Source: Candidatus Uhrbacteria bacterium (GTDB lineage: Bacteria; Patescibacteriota; Patescibacteriia; UBA9934; GWF2-40-263). From it: DNA of 40,429 nt. Positions 1 through 9,784 of this stretch are shown here, one piece after another (the stretch's first letter is position 1; each line of letters starts with the position of its first letter). The notes below the pieces were generated by a model, which was not told the origin of the DNA, ran no database searches, and was given only the letters and a program-made list of their open reading frames with translations. The stretch spans positions 1 through 40,429 of the forward strand of contig CAIMOJ010000029.1 in NCBI GenBank assembly GCA_903843045.1, written 5' to 3'. A program made the position numbers and the translations under genes.

Positions 1-51
1 GCAAATCAAAGCGCCCGGCCCCTTGCGGGACCGGGCGATTTTGTTCGTTCT

Positions 52-321
52 TTATGCTTGTCCCGCTTTGAAGCAGGCAAGGCACTTCACCGGCTTGTCG
101 CCGCGTGGCTGAAACGGCACCTGGCAGGCGGCGTTGCATTCGGCGCAGACGGCGTCGAACATCTGGCGCGGCGCATCCATGCGGTCGCGTTTCGCGCGCG
201 CGCAGTCGCGGCAGCGTGTCGGCTGGTTGGCCCATCCCTTTTCCGCGAAAAAGGCCTGGTCGCGCTCCGAGAAGGCAAATTCCTTTCCGCAGTCGCGGCA
301 AACGAGTGTGATGTCTCCCAT
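52..321 (-). CDS. Small zinc-ribbon protein (CxxC motifs)
   Basis: 89 aa ORF with CRDCGKEF, CRDC, CAEC and CLAC pairs; SD GGGAGA before ATG; strong promoter upstream. Confidence 0.8.
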   Translation of the reverse strand: MGDITLVCRDCGKEFAFSERDQAFFAEKGWANQPTRCRDCARAKRDRMDAPRQMFDAVCAECNAACQVPFQPRGDKPVKCLACFKAGQA

Positions 322-416
322 ACGATATGAGTGGCTATGTTTAAACCTGGGTCACCGACCCAGCGGAAGCACGAGACTTAGGCATCGCGTTCTTCCGAAG
401 GCTTGCAACGCGGGGA

Positions 417-445
417 ATCATACCATAAATGGGTCGAAATGTCAA
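417..445 (-). promoter_or_regulatory. Sigma70-type promoter of the zinc-ribbon gene
   Basis: Minus strand TTGACA (440-445), 17 bp spacer, TATGAT (417-422), TGG before the -10. Confidence 0.75.
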
Positions 446-475
446 TAAATTGACGTATTTCTTAGGAAAATAAGA

Positions 476-500
476 AAAAACACCTCGCAAGGAGATGTCT
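476..500 (-). terminator. Intrinsic terminator after tRNA-Gly
   Basis: Minus strand ACATCTCC-TTGC-GAGGTGT followed by TTTTTT. Confidence 0.65.
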
Positions 501-504
501 TTTC

Positions 505-579
505 TGGAGCGGGTAGCGGGAGTCGAACCCGCTTCATCAGTTTGGAAAACTGAGATAATAACCGTTATACGATACCCGC
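505..579 (-). tRNA. tRNA-Gly(TCC), CCA encoded
   Basis: Cloverleaf GCGGGTA...TACCCGC, anticodon loop TTTCCAA, T-arm GGTTCGACTCC, TCCA end. Confidence 0.93.
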
Positions 580-595
580 GCGTGGCGAAAGGATA

Positions 596-1435
596 TTACT
601 TCTTTCGCTTTTTGGCAAATTTCCTGTGGACGAACATCGAGAGCGCCGCGACGATGGCGGTCAGGGCGACCCATTTTGCCGCGGGGGGAAGGTCAATCGA
701 CGATTTCGTCGGTGGAACCGGGTATATCTCGCCCTTCGGCGGCGGGAACCCGACGCCAGGGACCACGTCGATCTCGGAGTCACTGCCCTTTGCCGCGGCC
801 ATCACCACGCGCCAGGTCAGCGTCGCGTCGCCGGATACCTCGGCGAAGGGGATGTGGTAGGCGATGGTATCCGTCCCGATCTCGAACGTCGACTTCGTCT
901 CCTTGTTCACCGCCCAGAACTGCGGGCCCTTGTTGAACCAGCGGTAATCCGTGTACCAGGGATGGTCCTTGGTGCACTGCACGCTGAATTCCATGTCCAC
1001 ACCGACGCGGATGCCATCCTTCGCGTTGTCAGAAAGATCGCCGTTCGTGTCCATCAGGATGAACAGCTCGGTTTTGTCCGTCGGTTTCTCGGGAATCGGA
1101 CCGCCAAGCGTCACGACCACGTCCCACGTCTGCGTCGTGTCGTTCCTCGTTAGCGTCGCTCCCGAGATGTCGCCATACGCCGCGTTGACCGTCGTCGCCC
1201 CGCCCTTGCGGTCCACCTCGTCGCCGAGCGGATCCGAGACGCTCCCGGCTCCCTGTACCGCCGAAAACGCCTCGCGCTGCTCGGTCGTGGCGTTGCCGGA
1301 AAGCTGGACGTCGGTATACCCGATCGATCGCAAATAATCGCTCGTGCCGGCCATGGGGGTCGCGGCCAGGCCGAGGATAGGGAGGAAGGAGACGGCTGTC
1401 GCGACGATGGCCGCGCGATGAAAACGATTCGTCAT
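596..1435 (-). CDS. Secreted/membrane-anchored protein (signal peptide, C-terminal TM and KKRKK tail)
   Basis: Start MTNRFHRAAIVATAVSFLPILGLAA; C-term WVALTAIVAALSMFVHRKFAKKRKK; the upstream part of the ORF is translated tRNA-Pro and was removed. Confidence 0.75.
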   Translation of the reverse strand: MTNRFHRAAIVATAVSFLPILGLAATPMAGTSDYLRSIGYTDVQLSGNATTEQREAFSAVQGAGSVSDPLGDEVDRKGGATTVNAAYGDISGATLTRNDTTQTWDVVVTLGGPIPEKPTDKTELFILMDTNGDLSDNAKDGIRVGVDMEFSVQCTKDHPWYTDYRWFNKGPQFWAVNKETKSTFEIGTDTIAYHIPFAEVSGDATLTWRVVMAAAKGSDSEIDVVPGVGFPPPKGEIYPVPPTKSSIDLPPAAKWVALTAIVAALSMFVHRKFAKKRKK

Positions 1436-1461
1436 AGGAATGTTGGTCCTACGTATCCCTC

Positions 1462-1537
1462 TGGTCGGGCCGGCGGGGCTCGAACCCACGGCCTCCTGGT
1501 CCCAAACCAGGCGCGCTACCAACTGCGCCACGGCCCG
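1462..1537 (-). tRNA. tRNA-Pro(TGG), CCA encoded
   Basis: CGGGCCG...CGGCCCGACCA, anticodon stem CCTGG-TTTGGGA-CCAGG. Confidence 0.93.
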
Positions 1538-1608
1538 TCCAAAGGGATACATACGAACGACAGGACAGTATCAAAAATCCCCTGCGAAGGCAAGGGATTT
1601 TTATGTTT

Positions 1609-1644
1609 CCCCTCCTCATGGGGAGGAGGGGTCAGGGGTGGTCG
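1609..1644. repeat. REP-like palindrome with GGGGTCAGGGGTGGTCG tail
   Basis: cccctcct-catgggg-aggagggg followed by tcaggggtggtcg. Confidence 0.5.
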
Positions 1645-1654
1645 ACGCGGATGT

Positions 1655-2788
1655 CTAGTACGGAAACGCGATGCTCGGATCTTTCTGCAGGTCTCCTCCC
1701 TCCGCGAAGTGCTCTATTTCGGAATCGTTGATGGTGAGGAAGAACGTGCTCACGAACCGCATGTAGCTCAGCGTGTCTCCCGGGAGTGTGTAATCTTTCG
1801 TCGCGTCGAGGTAGACGACCGCGCCGCTCGTGATCGCTCCGATCGAGCCGGCCGGGGGGACTTCGGTCGTGATCCCGTCGCCGACGGCGTAGTTTCCCCA
1901 GAAGGTGTCCGGGACGTCGATGACGCGCTTGGCCCAGTTTGTGCCGTAGAGCGCCCGCGCGATTCCTTCGGTCGTGACCCAGCGGAGCACTCCGCCCGGC
2001 TCGACCGCGTACACCTTCGGGTCCGTCGTGATCTTGACCAGCCAGGTTCCCGGGCGCACGGTCACGTTCGGCCCGAGCGCATAGGACGCGAGGTTCGCCG
2101 CGTCGATGTAGGCGATATCGTCGAAGTTCTGATACCAGGTCTTGAAGACGGTCTCGGAAGGGAAGGCGTGGCGCATCCCATGGTCGTCGACGACGTACAC
2201 GGCCTCGTCGACGGTCGTCGCGGGGTTGCCGTCGTCCACGAGCTTCACGAGCATTCCGCGCTGGGGGGTCGAGGATTCCACGGAGGGGGTCGAGGTGGTC
2301 GAAGGGGTCGGCTCCGGAACGACGACAGGTTCCGCGATGCCCGCGGCGGCAATCGCGTCCAGGCTCCAGAGCTCATTCTCAATGCAGGTGACGCGGACGT
2401 AGCGATAGGACGTTGTCCCGGAATATGGGACGGTCGTTTCCGTCGAATAGATGGCAAACGTCCCCGTGGTGTTCTGAAGGACGTTCGAGTCCGCGTCCAT
2501 CAGCTCGACCCGATAGGCCGCGCCGTACTGAAGGATCCTGTACGTCAGCGTCAGGTCGCCCGTTCCTTCCTCGTCCTTCCCCATGTCGAGCGTGACCGCG
2601 GCAAGCGCGTCCTGGAAATCCGCGTACGTGCCGTCGGGGGCGCCGACCGCGTTTTGCGGCTGGTAGACGGACGCGGGCGTATCGATCGCGACGTCCGCGT
2701 ATTGGTCGGAGACGGCCGCGGCTCGGACCGTCGCCGGAGAGAGACTGAGGAGGAGCAGTCCGAGGACGAGAATGTTCGCAATGCGCAT
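1655..2788 (-). CDS. Secreted protein: N-terminal discoidin-like region plus LVKLVDDGNPATTVDEAVYVVDD repeat domain
   Basis: 377 aa, signal peptide MRIANILVLGLLLLSLSPATVRA; motif resembles secreted Patescibacteria proteins (recalled, not searched). Confidence 0.7.
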   Translation of the reverse strand: MRIANILVLGLLLLSLSPATVRAAAVSDQYADVAIDTPASVYQPQNAVGAPDGTYADFQDALAAVTLDMGKDEEGTGDLTLTYRILQYGAAYRVELMDADSNVLQNTTGTFAIYSTETTVPYSGTTSYRYVRVTCIENELWSLDAIAAAGIAEPVVVPEPTPSTTSTPSVESSTPQRGMLVKLVDDGNPATTVDEAVYVVDDHGMRHAFPSETVFKTWYQNFDDIAYIDAANLASYALGPNVTVRPGTWLVKITTDPKVYAVEPGGVLRWVTTEGIARALYGTNWAKRVIDVPDTFWGNYAVGDGITTEVPPAGSIGAITSGAVVYLDATKDYTLPGDTLSYMRFVSTFFLTINDSEIEHFAEGGDLQKDPSIAFPY

Positions 2789-2793
2789 AGGGG

Positions 2794-2869
2794 ATTGGTC
2801 ACGTTGGTAAATTGGGAAGATTGGTAATGACCAATTTGACCAATTTGACCATTTTACCAGATTACCATA
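2794..2869. repeat. AT-rich tandem/inverted repeat cluster between divergent genes
   Basis: ttggtaaattggg...attggtaat opposite gaccaatttgaccaatttgaccattttaccagattaccat. Confidence 0.55.
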
Positions 2870-2949
2870 CCAGAAACGAGCGCATTCGTCATCTGTATTC
2901 ATGGACAAACCGCGCGATTTCGCGTACGGTCTCACTAAGGAGAAACAGC

Positions 2950-3378
2950 ATGTACCCAGAAGAAACCGTTTTCGACCGCGAGGCAAAGCGATATGCCTCC
3001 CACCATACGGAGGCGTGGAGGACCGGACTGATCGGCCTGATCGACGGCGTGTCGCATCCGTCGGCGGCATACGATCTGGCTGTCGCGTTCGAGAACGCCG
3101 CCCCGCTTCTCGCGGGAGTCGGCGAGCCCGTCTGGACCGGCACCGAGGACTGGGGACACCTTGCCAGGGCGGGCCGGGGCACTTCGCAGGGACTCCTCGA
3201 GCGGGCCGTCCTCCGCGGCATCGACGCGTTCTTCGCCGGCGTCCCCGAAGGCTCGCCACTCAGCGAAAAGATCCTCGACCTTTCGATCGAGCTCGGCGGG
3301 ATCACGAACGAGACCACGGTCTTCCTCGCCATCCACGACACGATCCGAAGGCGGTTCTATTCCGAGGAACAGGCCTGA
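2950..3378 (+). CDS. Hypothetical protein
   Basis: 142 aa, SD AAGGAG before ATG, terminator downstream (gaccc..cggtcgtttttt). Confidence 0.7.
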   Translation: MYPEETVFDREAKRYASHHTEAWRTGLIGLIDGVSHPSAAYDLAVAFENAAPLLAGVGEPVWTGTEDWGHLARAGRGTSQGLLERAVLRGIDAFFAGVPEGSPLSEKILDLSIELGGITNETTVFLAIHDTIRRRFYSEEQA

Positions 3379-3558
3379 GCCACACGCCTTCCGACCCGCG
3401 CAATGCGCCGGTCGTTTTTTATGTGTCAAAAAATACGTTTTTTTGGTTCGTTATGGTACAATTCCTCCTGTCTTGACCGTTTCCCCGTTTTTCATTAGAC
3501 TATCGGCACGGTGCGAATATTCGCGACCGTGATTCCCGTGGGCTCTGCCATTGTCCTT

Positions 3559-3635
3559 GGGCGTGTAGCTCAGATGGTTAGAGCGCGACACTGATAATGT
3601 CGAGGTCCCAAGTTCGATTCTTGGCACGCCCACCA
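3559..3635 (+). tRNA. tRNA-Ile(GAT), CCA encoded
   Basis: GGGCGTGTAGCTCAGATGG...CACGCCCACCA, anticodon loop CTGATAA; promoter TTGACC-N17-TAGACT upstream. Confidence 0.95.
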
Positions 3636-3697
3636 GAGAGTGGCAGAACCCGCGGGAATAGGAAATCGGTCGGGATACAGATCAAAACCGACGCCAC

Positions 3698-3772
3698 GCC
3701 TGGGTAGCTCAGTGGTAGAGCAGTGGACTGAAAATCCACGTGTCGTCAGTTCAATTCTGACCCTAGGCACCA
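3698..3772 (+). tRNA. tRNA-Phe(GAA), CCA encoded
   Basis: GCCTGGGTAGCTCAGTGG...CCTAGGCACCA, anticodon loop CTGAAAA. Confidence 0.95.
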
Positions 3773-3774
3773 GA

Positions 3775-3805
3775 AAAGACATCGCGTTTCCGCGGTGTCT
3801 TTTCT
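3775..3805. terminator. Bidirectional terminator between tRNA-Phe and pyrB
   Basis: aaaagacatcgcg-tttc-cgcggtgtctttt. Confidence 0.7.
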
Positions 3806-3810
3806 TTCGT

Positions 3811-4764
3811 TCAGATTGCATCCGGTCGCAATATCATGAGAAGCAGCGCCATGCGGATGTAGAGCCCGTTGCGCGTCTGCTCGGGGAAATATTTGGCGCG
3901 CGGATCGGCGTCGACTTCCGGGGCGATCTCGCCGACGCGGGGGAGCGGGTGGAGGATTATCGCGTCGGGTCTCATCGTGGCGACGTTCGTCGCGTTCAGC
4001 GCGAACCGCGTCTGGACCTCGAGGAACGCGGCGTCGCCGAGGAGGGCGTCGGCGAAGCGCTCGCGCTGGACGCGTGTCTGGTAGAAGACGTCGCAGGTCG
4101 GGAGCGCCGCGGACAGATCGTCGGTGACGGAGAAGGGGATGCCGGCGGCGCGGAGCTCGTCGAGGACGTCGTCGCGCATGGCGAGCTCGGGCGGGGAGCA
4201 GAAGATGAGGCGGAACTTTGCGTCGGGCGCGGCGTACTTGATGATGAGACGGCAGAGCGAGCGGACCGTCCGGCCGTGCTTGAGGTCGCCGCCCATCGCG
4301 ACGACGGTCTCCTCGCGTCGGACGTTCGACGCGATCGTATACAGGTCGAGCAGCGCCTGCGTCGGGTGCTCTCCGTCGCCGTCTCCCGCGTTGATGATCG
4401 GGATCCCGGCCGCCTTCGCTGCCGCCTCTGCCGCGCCGCGCTCCTTGTGGCGGATCACGATCGCGTCGATCTCATACGACTGGAGCACGCGGATCGTGTC
4501 CTCGAGCGTCTCGCCCTTCGCGGCCGAAGAGAAGATACCGGCCGCCTCGGTGAAGTCGGTGCGTCCGCCGAGATACCGCGCGGCAAGCCCGAAGCTGGTG
4601 CGCGTGCGGGTGCTTGGCTCGTAGAAGAGGAGATAGACGAGTTTGCCGCGCAGATAGTCGAGGACACCATGATCTCTACGTTCCTGCTTGAGTCGGTCGG
4701 CCGTCGCAAACAGCGAGGAGATTTCCTCGCGGGAGAACTGGGACGCGGAGAGAACGTGTTTCAT
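3811..4764 (-). CDS. pyrB: Aspartate carbamoyltransferase catalytic subunit
   Basis: EPSTRTRTSF, HPTQALLDLYTI, HPLPRVGEI motifs. Confidence 0.95.
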   Translation of the reverse strand: MKHVLSASQFSREEISSLFATADRLKQERRDHGVLDYLRGKLVYLLFYEPSTRTRTSFGLAARYLGGRTDFTEAAGIFSSAAKGETLEDTIRVLQSYEIDAIVIRHKERGAAEAAAKAAGIPIINAGDGDGEHPTQALLDLYTIASNVRREETVVAMGGDLKHGRTVRSLCRLIIKYAAPDAKFRLIFCSPPELAMRDDVLDELRAAGIPFSVTDDLSAALPTCDVFYQTRVQRERFADALLGDAAFLEVQTRFALNATNVATMRPDAIILHPLPRVGEIAPEVDADPRAKYFPEQTRNGLYIRMALLLMILRPDAI

Positions 4765-4799
4765 AAAAAAACGGAACGCCCAGGGCGTTCCGAAATCGT

Positions 4800-5132
4800 T
4801 TAAATGTCGAGGTTGTCCACGGAGATCACCGCGTCCGTGCCGTTCATCGCGGCGGCCTCTTCCGGGCTGTGCGCGCGTCGCGATCCTTCCGGCTCGTAGA
4901 TCTTGAGGTTGACCCGGGCATTGGCCTTGGCGCCGACGATCTTGAGGAGGGTGCGGATGGCGCGGGCGGTCTGTCCCTGGCGGCCGATGACGTATCCCAT
5001 GTCTTCCGGGTTGACATGGAGGGTAAGGAGGACGCCGCGCTCGTCGATGATGCGGTCGGTCGTGACGTCATCCGGGTGGTTTACGATGGCGCGGGTGATA
5101 AATTCTACGAACTCTTGGTCGAATTCTGCCAT
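4800..5132 (-). CDS. khpA: KH-domain RNA-binding protein (KhpA-like)
   Basis: MAEFDQEFVEFITRAIVNHPDDV...MGYVIGRQGQTARAIRTLLKIVGAK (GxxG KH motif). Confidence 0.85.
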   Translation of the reverse strand: MAEFDQEFVEFITRAIVNHPDDVTTDRIIDERGVLLTLHVNPEDMGYVIGRQGQTARAIRTLLKIVGAKANARVNLKIYEPEGSRRAHSPEEAAAMNGTDAVISVDNLDI

Positions 5133-5257
5133 ATCAGTGGATGGTAAGAACGATAAGGAATAACGGAATAAGTATACACTTGCTAGCAAATAGGGTCAAA
5201 AACTTGGCAAGTCCAAATTCATCCACAGCCCGTCCACAAGCCAACAACCCCAAGCCC

Positions 5258-5286
5258 TTGACAGGGTTTTATCCCTCGGCTAAAAT
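5258..5286 (+). promoter_or_regulatory. 16S rRNA promoter
   Basis: TTGACA (5258-5263), N17, TAAAAT (5281-5286). Confidence 0.8.
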
Positions 5287-5433
5287 ACCGGCACCTGACT
5301 GAGATAACAGCACAGGCGATCGTTCACAATTGAATCGAGCCAAATAAGAACCTAAGATCATTCGGAAGATTTTCTTCTGTGTGATTGCAACGTCTATATC
5401 AATACAATCAGATATCCGGTCGCAAGACTGGAT

Positions 5434-6940
<1,507 letters not shown>

Positions 6941-7082
6941 GAATATGAAGCGCTTGCGCTTCTACGATCCTAGGTCGAGATCAAATTCGTTTGATCAGAT
7001 CAAAGTCGTCCGATGTACTTCGGACGCAGGTAGACGTTGCAATCACACAGGTGACAATCTGGTTCTCGATTCAATTGACAAT

Positions 7083-7106
7083 CCACGCCCACCCGGGCGT
7101 GGTTTT
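7083..7106 (+). terminator. Terminator of the 16S transcript
   Basis: ccacgccc-accc-gggcgtgg followed by tttt. Confidence 0.75.
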
Positions 7107-7163
7107 GCGTTTCAGAATGTTCTCGCGAGAATCGTGAATAAAAAAACGAGACCCGTCAGGATC

Positions 7164-7964
7164 TCAGTCGATGCTTCTCAGGATGTTCGCGACCGCTTTT
7201 TCCGCCAGCTCCCTGCATCGGGCCGCGACGACGTGGCGGCCGTTCGCGAGGTTGAGCGGAATGACCGTTCCGTGCGCCTGTTCGACCAGGATTTGGTTGG
7301 CCAGGAGGTCCCAGTCGTTGACGAGGCGCGCGACGAAGATGTCGAGCTTCCCGTCCGCGACGAGGGTGAACGCCTGGAAGCGCGGGACGGTGAGCTGCAC
7401 GGGAAAGCTCCCCATGAGACGGTTGATGCAGATTCCCGCGTCCGCCAGCCTGTGCGGGTGGCCGAAGCAGACGACCGCGTCCTGGAATCGGTCCGGGATG
7501 GGGCGAGAGTTCGCGCGAACGGGGAAAATCGGAGTCCCGCCGCGCTCGGAGAGCCCGACGGTTTTCCACGACCCGCGGCCGCGTTCCGCCATCCAGAACG
7601 TGTCGCTCGCGGTGTGCATCACGATTCCGAGCTCGATACCCTGGGCATCGACGCGACAGAGCAGGGTTCCGAAGTCGTCCATCCCGCGGACGTACTGAAT
7701 CGTCCCGTCGAGCGGGTCCACGATCCAGTCGTGGCCGGACGCTCCGCGCGTCTCCCCGCCCTCCTCGCCGATGACGCCGTCATTTTCAAAGGTTTCGAGG
7801 ACGATCGATCGGATCGCCGCCTCGGCCTCCCGGTCCGCGATCGTCACCGGGCTGCCGTCCTTCTTGAGGATGACCTCGTGGCTGTCCCCGTACTTCAGAT
7901 GGATTGCCCGAGCCGCGACGCACGCGCTGAGTGCCGTGGTCATCGCTCGTGTCGGTTTGTACAT
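7164..7964 (-). CDS. Inositol monophosphatase family phosphatase
   Basis: KKDGSPVTIADREAE, GEEGG, WIVDPLDGT, NDWDLLANQILVEQAHG. Confidence 0.88.
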   Translation of the reverse strand: MYKPTRAMTTALSACVAARAIHLKYGDSHEVILKKDGSPVTIADREAEAAIRSIVLETFENDGVIGEEGGETRGASGHDWIVDPLDGTIQYVRGMDDFGTLLCRVDAQGIELGIVMHTASDTFWMAERGRGSWKTVGLSERGGTPIFPVRANSRPIPDRFQDAVVCFGHPHRLADAGICINRLMGSFPVQLTVPRFQAFTLVADGKLDIFVARLVNDWDLLANQILVEQAHGTVIPLNLANGRHVVAARCRELAEKAVANILRSID

Positions 7965-8052
7965 GTTTCCACTCCTTCGTTGTTGTCGTGGATGAGAAAT
8001 GTACCGGAAACGCTGGCGATTGTCAACCCTCGGCCAATAAAAATACGCCCCG

Positions 8053-8724
8053 TTACAGGACGCAGAAGCGGACGCGGACGGTGTCGGAACCGGGACCGTC
8101 GCCGGTTAGCTTGTCGATGAACACCTCGTTTGTCCAGGCTGCCCGCAGATCCGTCAGTATCTTCCGCAATTTCCTGACGTTCTGGTAGCCGAGCGAAACT
8201 TCCTGATCTTCAACGTAACGTCCGTTCTTTGGGAACCGTTGCCAGGTCCAGTGCTTCTCTACAAGCTGCGACAGGATCTGGTGTGCCTCGAGGATCGGGC
8301 GCGCCGATTGGGGTGCGCTTTTGGTGAGCCGATCGATCCACCTCGCTTCCGTCTCAATCCGGAAGCTCTCGAGGAGACCGGCACGGACGTGGAGCAGCAT
8401 CACCTCGGAACGACCGACGACGGTTGCGGGCCGCCCGAACTTGAATTCCCCGATGTGATCGCGCGTCCATCCGGTGTCGAGCGTCCGATTCGGTTCCATG
8501 CGCCGAGACGACGTTCCGTCCTCCTTCGACTGGGCGACCATCGCGCGAAGGAACCACGGCGCCTCGGGGATTGCGAAGATACCCGTCTCCATGAGCAATC
8601 GGGTCAGCGTGTCGACCGTGCCGGTGAGGCTGTCCGAGGGCGTCAGATACCGTTCGTCGACCGTGTCGAAGAGACGAAACTTGGTCTGCTTGCCCGTTTT
8701 CCAGGCGTGTACGAGAATGGCCAT
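8053..8724 (-). CDS. Hypothetical protein
   Basis: 223 aa from MAILVHAWKT; SD AAGGAG 5 nt before ATG. Confidence 0.7.
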   Translation of the reverse strand: MAILVHAWKTGKQTKFRLFDTVDERYLTPSDSLTGTVDTLTRLLMETGIFAIPEAPWFLRAMVAQSKEDGTSSRRMEPNRTLDTGWTRDHIGEFKFGRPATVVGRSEVMLLHVRAGLLESFRIETEARWIDRLTKSAPQSARPILEAHQILSQLVEKHWTWQRFPKNGRYVEDQEVSLGYQNVRKLRKILTDLRAAWTNEVFIDKLTGDGPGSDTVRVRFCVL

Positions 8725-8764
8725 GATGTCTCCTTGCGTGTTGTGGTCGTGGGGACGAAGAGGG

Positions 8765-8974
8765 CTACCTCGTCTCCTTGCTGAATTCGTCGTAACAGAC
8801 AATCTGGACGAACCCGAGAACGACGATGCAGATGAACCAGACGCATGCTCCGTCATTGCCGCCGTTCTCCGCGACGATCCAGCCCATGCGGTAGAAGAAC
8901 CACGTAAGCGCGACGCCCCATACCGTCGGAAGGAGAGTCAGGAAGAACAGAAGGATCAGTCGAAAGAGTTTCAC
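8765..8974 (-). CDS. Small membrane protein, two TM segments, GTG start
   Basis: VKLFRLILLFFLTLLPTVWGVALTWFFYRMGW...ACVWFICIVVLGFVQIVCYDEF; GGAG 4 nt upstream. Confidence 0.6.
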   Translation of the reverse strand: MKLFRLILLFFLTLLPTVWGVALTWFFYRMGWIVAENGGNDGACVWFICIVVLGFVQIVCYDEFSKETR

Positions 8975-9072
8975 TTTGCTCCTTGTTTCGTCGCAACAAG
9001 CGGACGATGCGAAAGAATACCAGCAATTCGACCGATCGTCAAGCGTCGGCGGTCCGTGTCGCCGAACAAAAA

Positions 9073-9091
9073 GATCCCCGTTTCGAGGATC
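9073..9091 (-). terminator. Terminator overlapping the stop codon of the 9090-9653 gene
   Basis: Minus strand GATCCTCGAAACGGGGATC-TTTTT; stop TGA at 9092-9090. Confidence 0.75.
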
Positions 9092-9653
9092 AGGACTCGG
9101 TTGCGTTGGCGTTGGCGACGTGCTCGAGGATGGCCTGTTCGACGTGGTCGCGGAGGACGGCGTCGGCCCATTGCCAGTAGGGGAAGTCGCGGTCGTTGCC
9201 GGTGATGATGAGGCGGGCGCATCCGTTGTCGTAAGCGATGCGCGGTTCCGTGACAAGGACGCATCCCTTGGAGACGTGGGCTGGCGGCTCGGTTTCCACG
9301 AACGAGCGCTCGGGGAACGCGTAGAGCAGGTTGCCCGCCTGGCGTGAGACGCACTTGGTGATCATCGCGATCGGGTACTGTTGCGCGATGCGGGTGTTCA
9401 CGAACGACATCATCGCGAGCGCGCTGGCGAGCTGGTCGCGGATGAAGTCGGACAGCCGTTCCGGATCCATCCGGCCCTCCTCTACGACCGTCCCGTCAAG
9501 CGTCCCGATTGCGACGCAACGTTCCGAGTAGAGGGTAACCGTGGCGGCGTGCTGCCAGAGAAAGAACAGGTACGCGTCGGATGGCGGATCGCACACCGGC
9601 ACCGCGCTTCCGTTGGAATCGCGGCGATAGCCTACCGTAAGGATCATGCCCAT
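9090..9653 (-). CDS. Orphan protein, paralogue A of a tandem pair
   Basis: 187 aa collinear with 9783-10349: SAVPVCDP, GTLDGTVVEEGRMDPERL, SFVETEPP, YWQWADA. Confidence 0.8.
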   Translation of the reverse strand: MGMILTVGYRRDSNGSAVPVCDPPSDAYLFFLWQHAATVTLYSERCVAIGTLDGTVVEEGRMDPERLSDFIRDQLASALAMMSFVNTRIAQQYPIAMITKCVSRQAGNLLYAFPERSFVETEPPAHVSKGCVLVTEPRIAYDNGCARLIITGNDRDFPYWQWADAVLRDHVEQAILEHVANANATES

Positions 9654-9765
9654 GACTTCTCCCTTGGTTGGTTGTTCGTTGCGTCGTCTGGACTTGCCCG
9701 CGAGGTGGGCGTGGGTGAAACATACGCGAAACGATGGCGAAAGTAAACGGCCGCAGAATCAAAAA

Positions 9766-9784
9766 GATCCCCGTTGCGAGGATC
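9766..9784 (-). terminator. Terminator overlapping the stop codon of the 9783-10349 gene
   Basis: Minus strand GATCCTCGCAACGGGGATC-TTTTT. Confidence 0.75.

Noticed and set aside
1436-1552. N-terminal GRAVAQLVARLVWDQEAVGSSPAGPT of ORF 596..1552
   Set aside because: Classic spurious translation of a tRNA gene (tRNA-Pro).
3451-3821. Minus-strand ORFs such as MGVPRIELGTSTLSVSRSNHLSYTPK
   Set aside because: Antisense translations of tRNA-Ile and tRNA-Phe.
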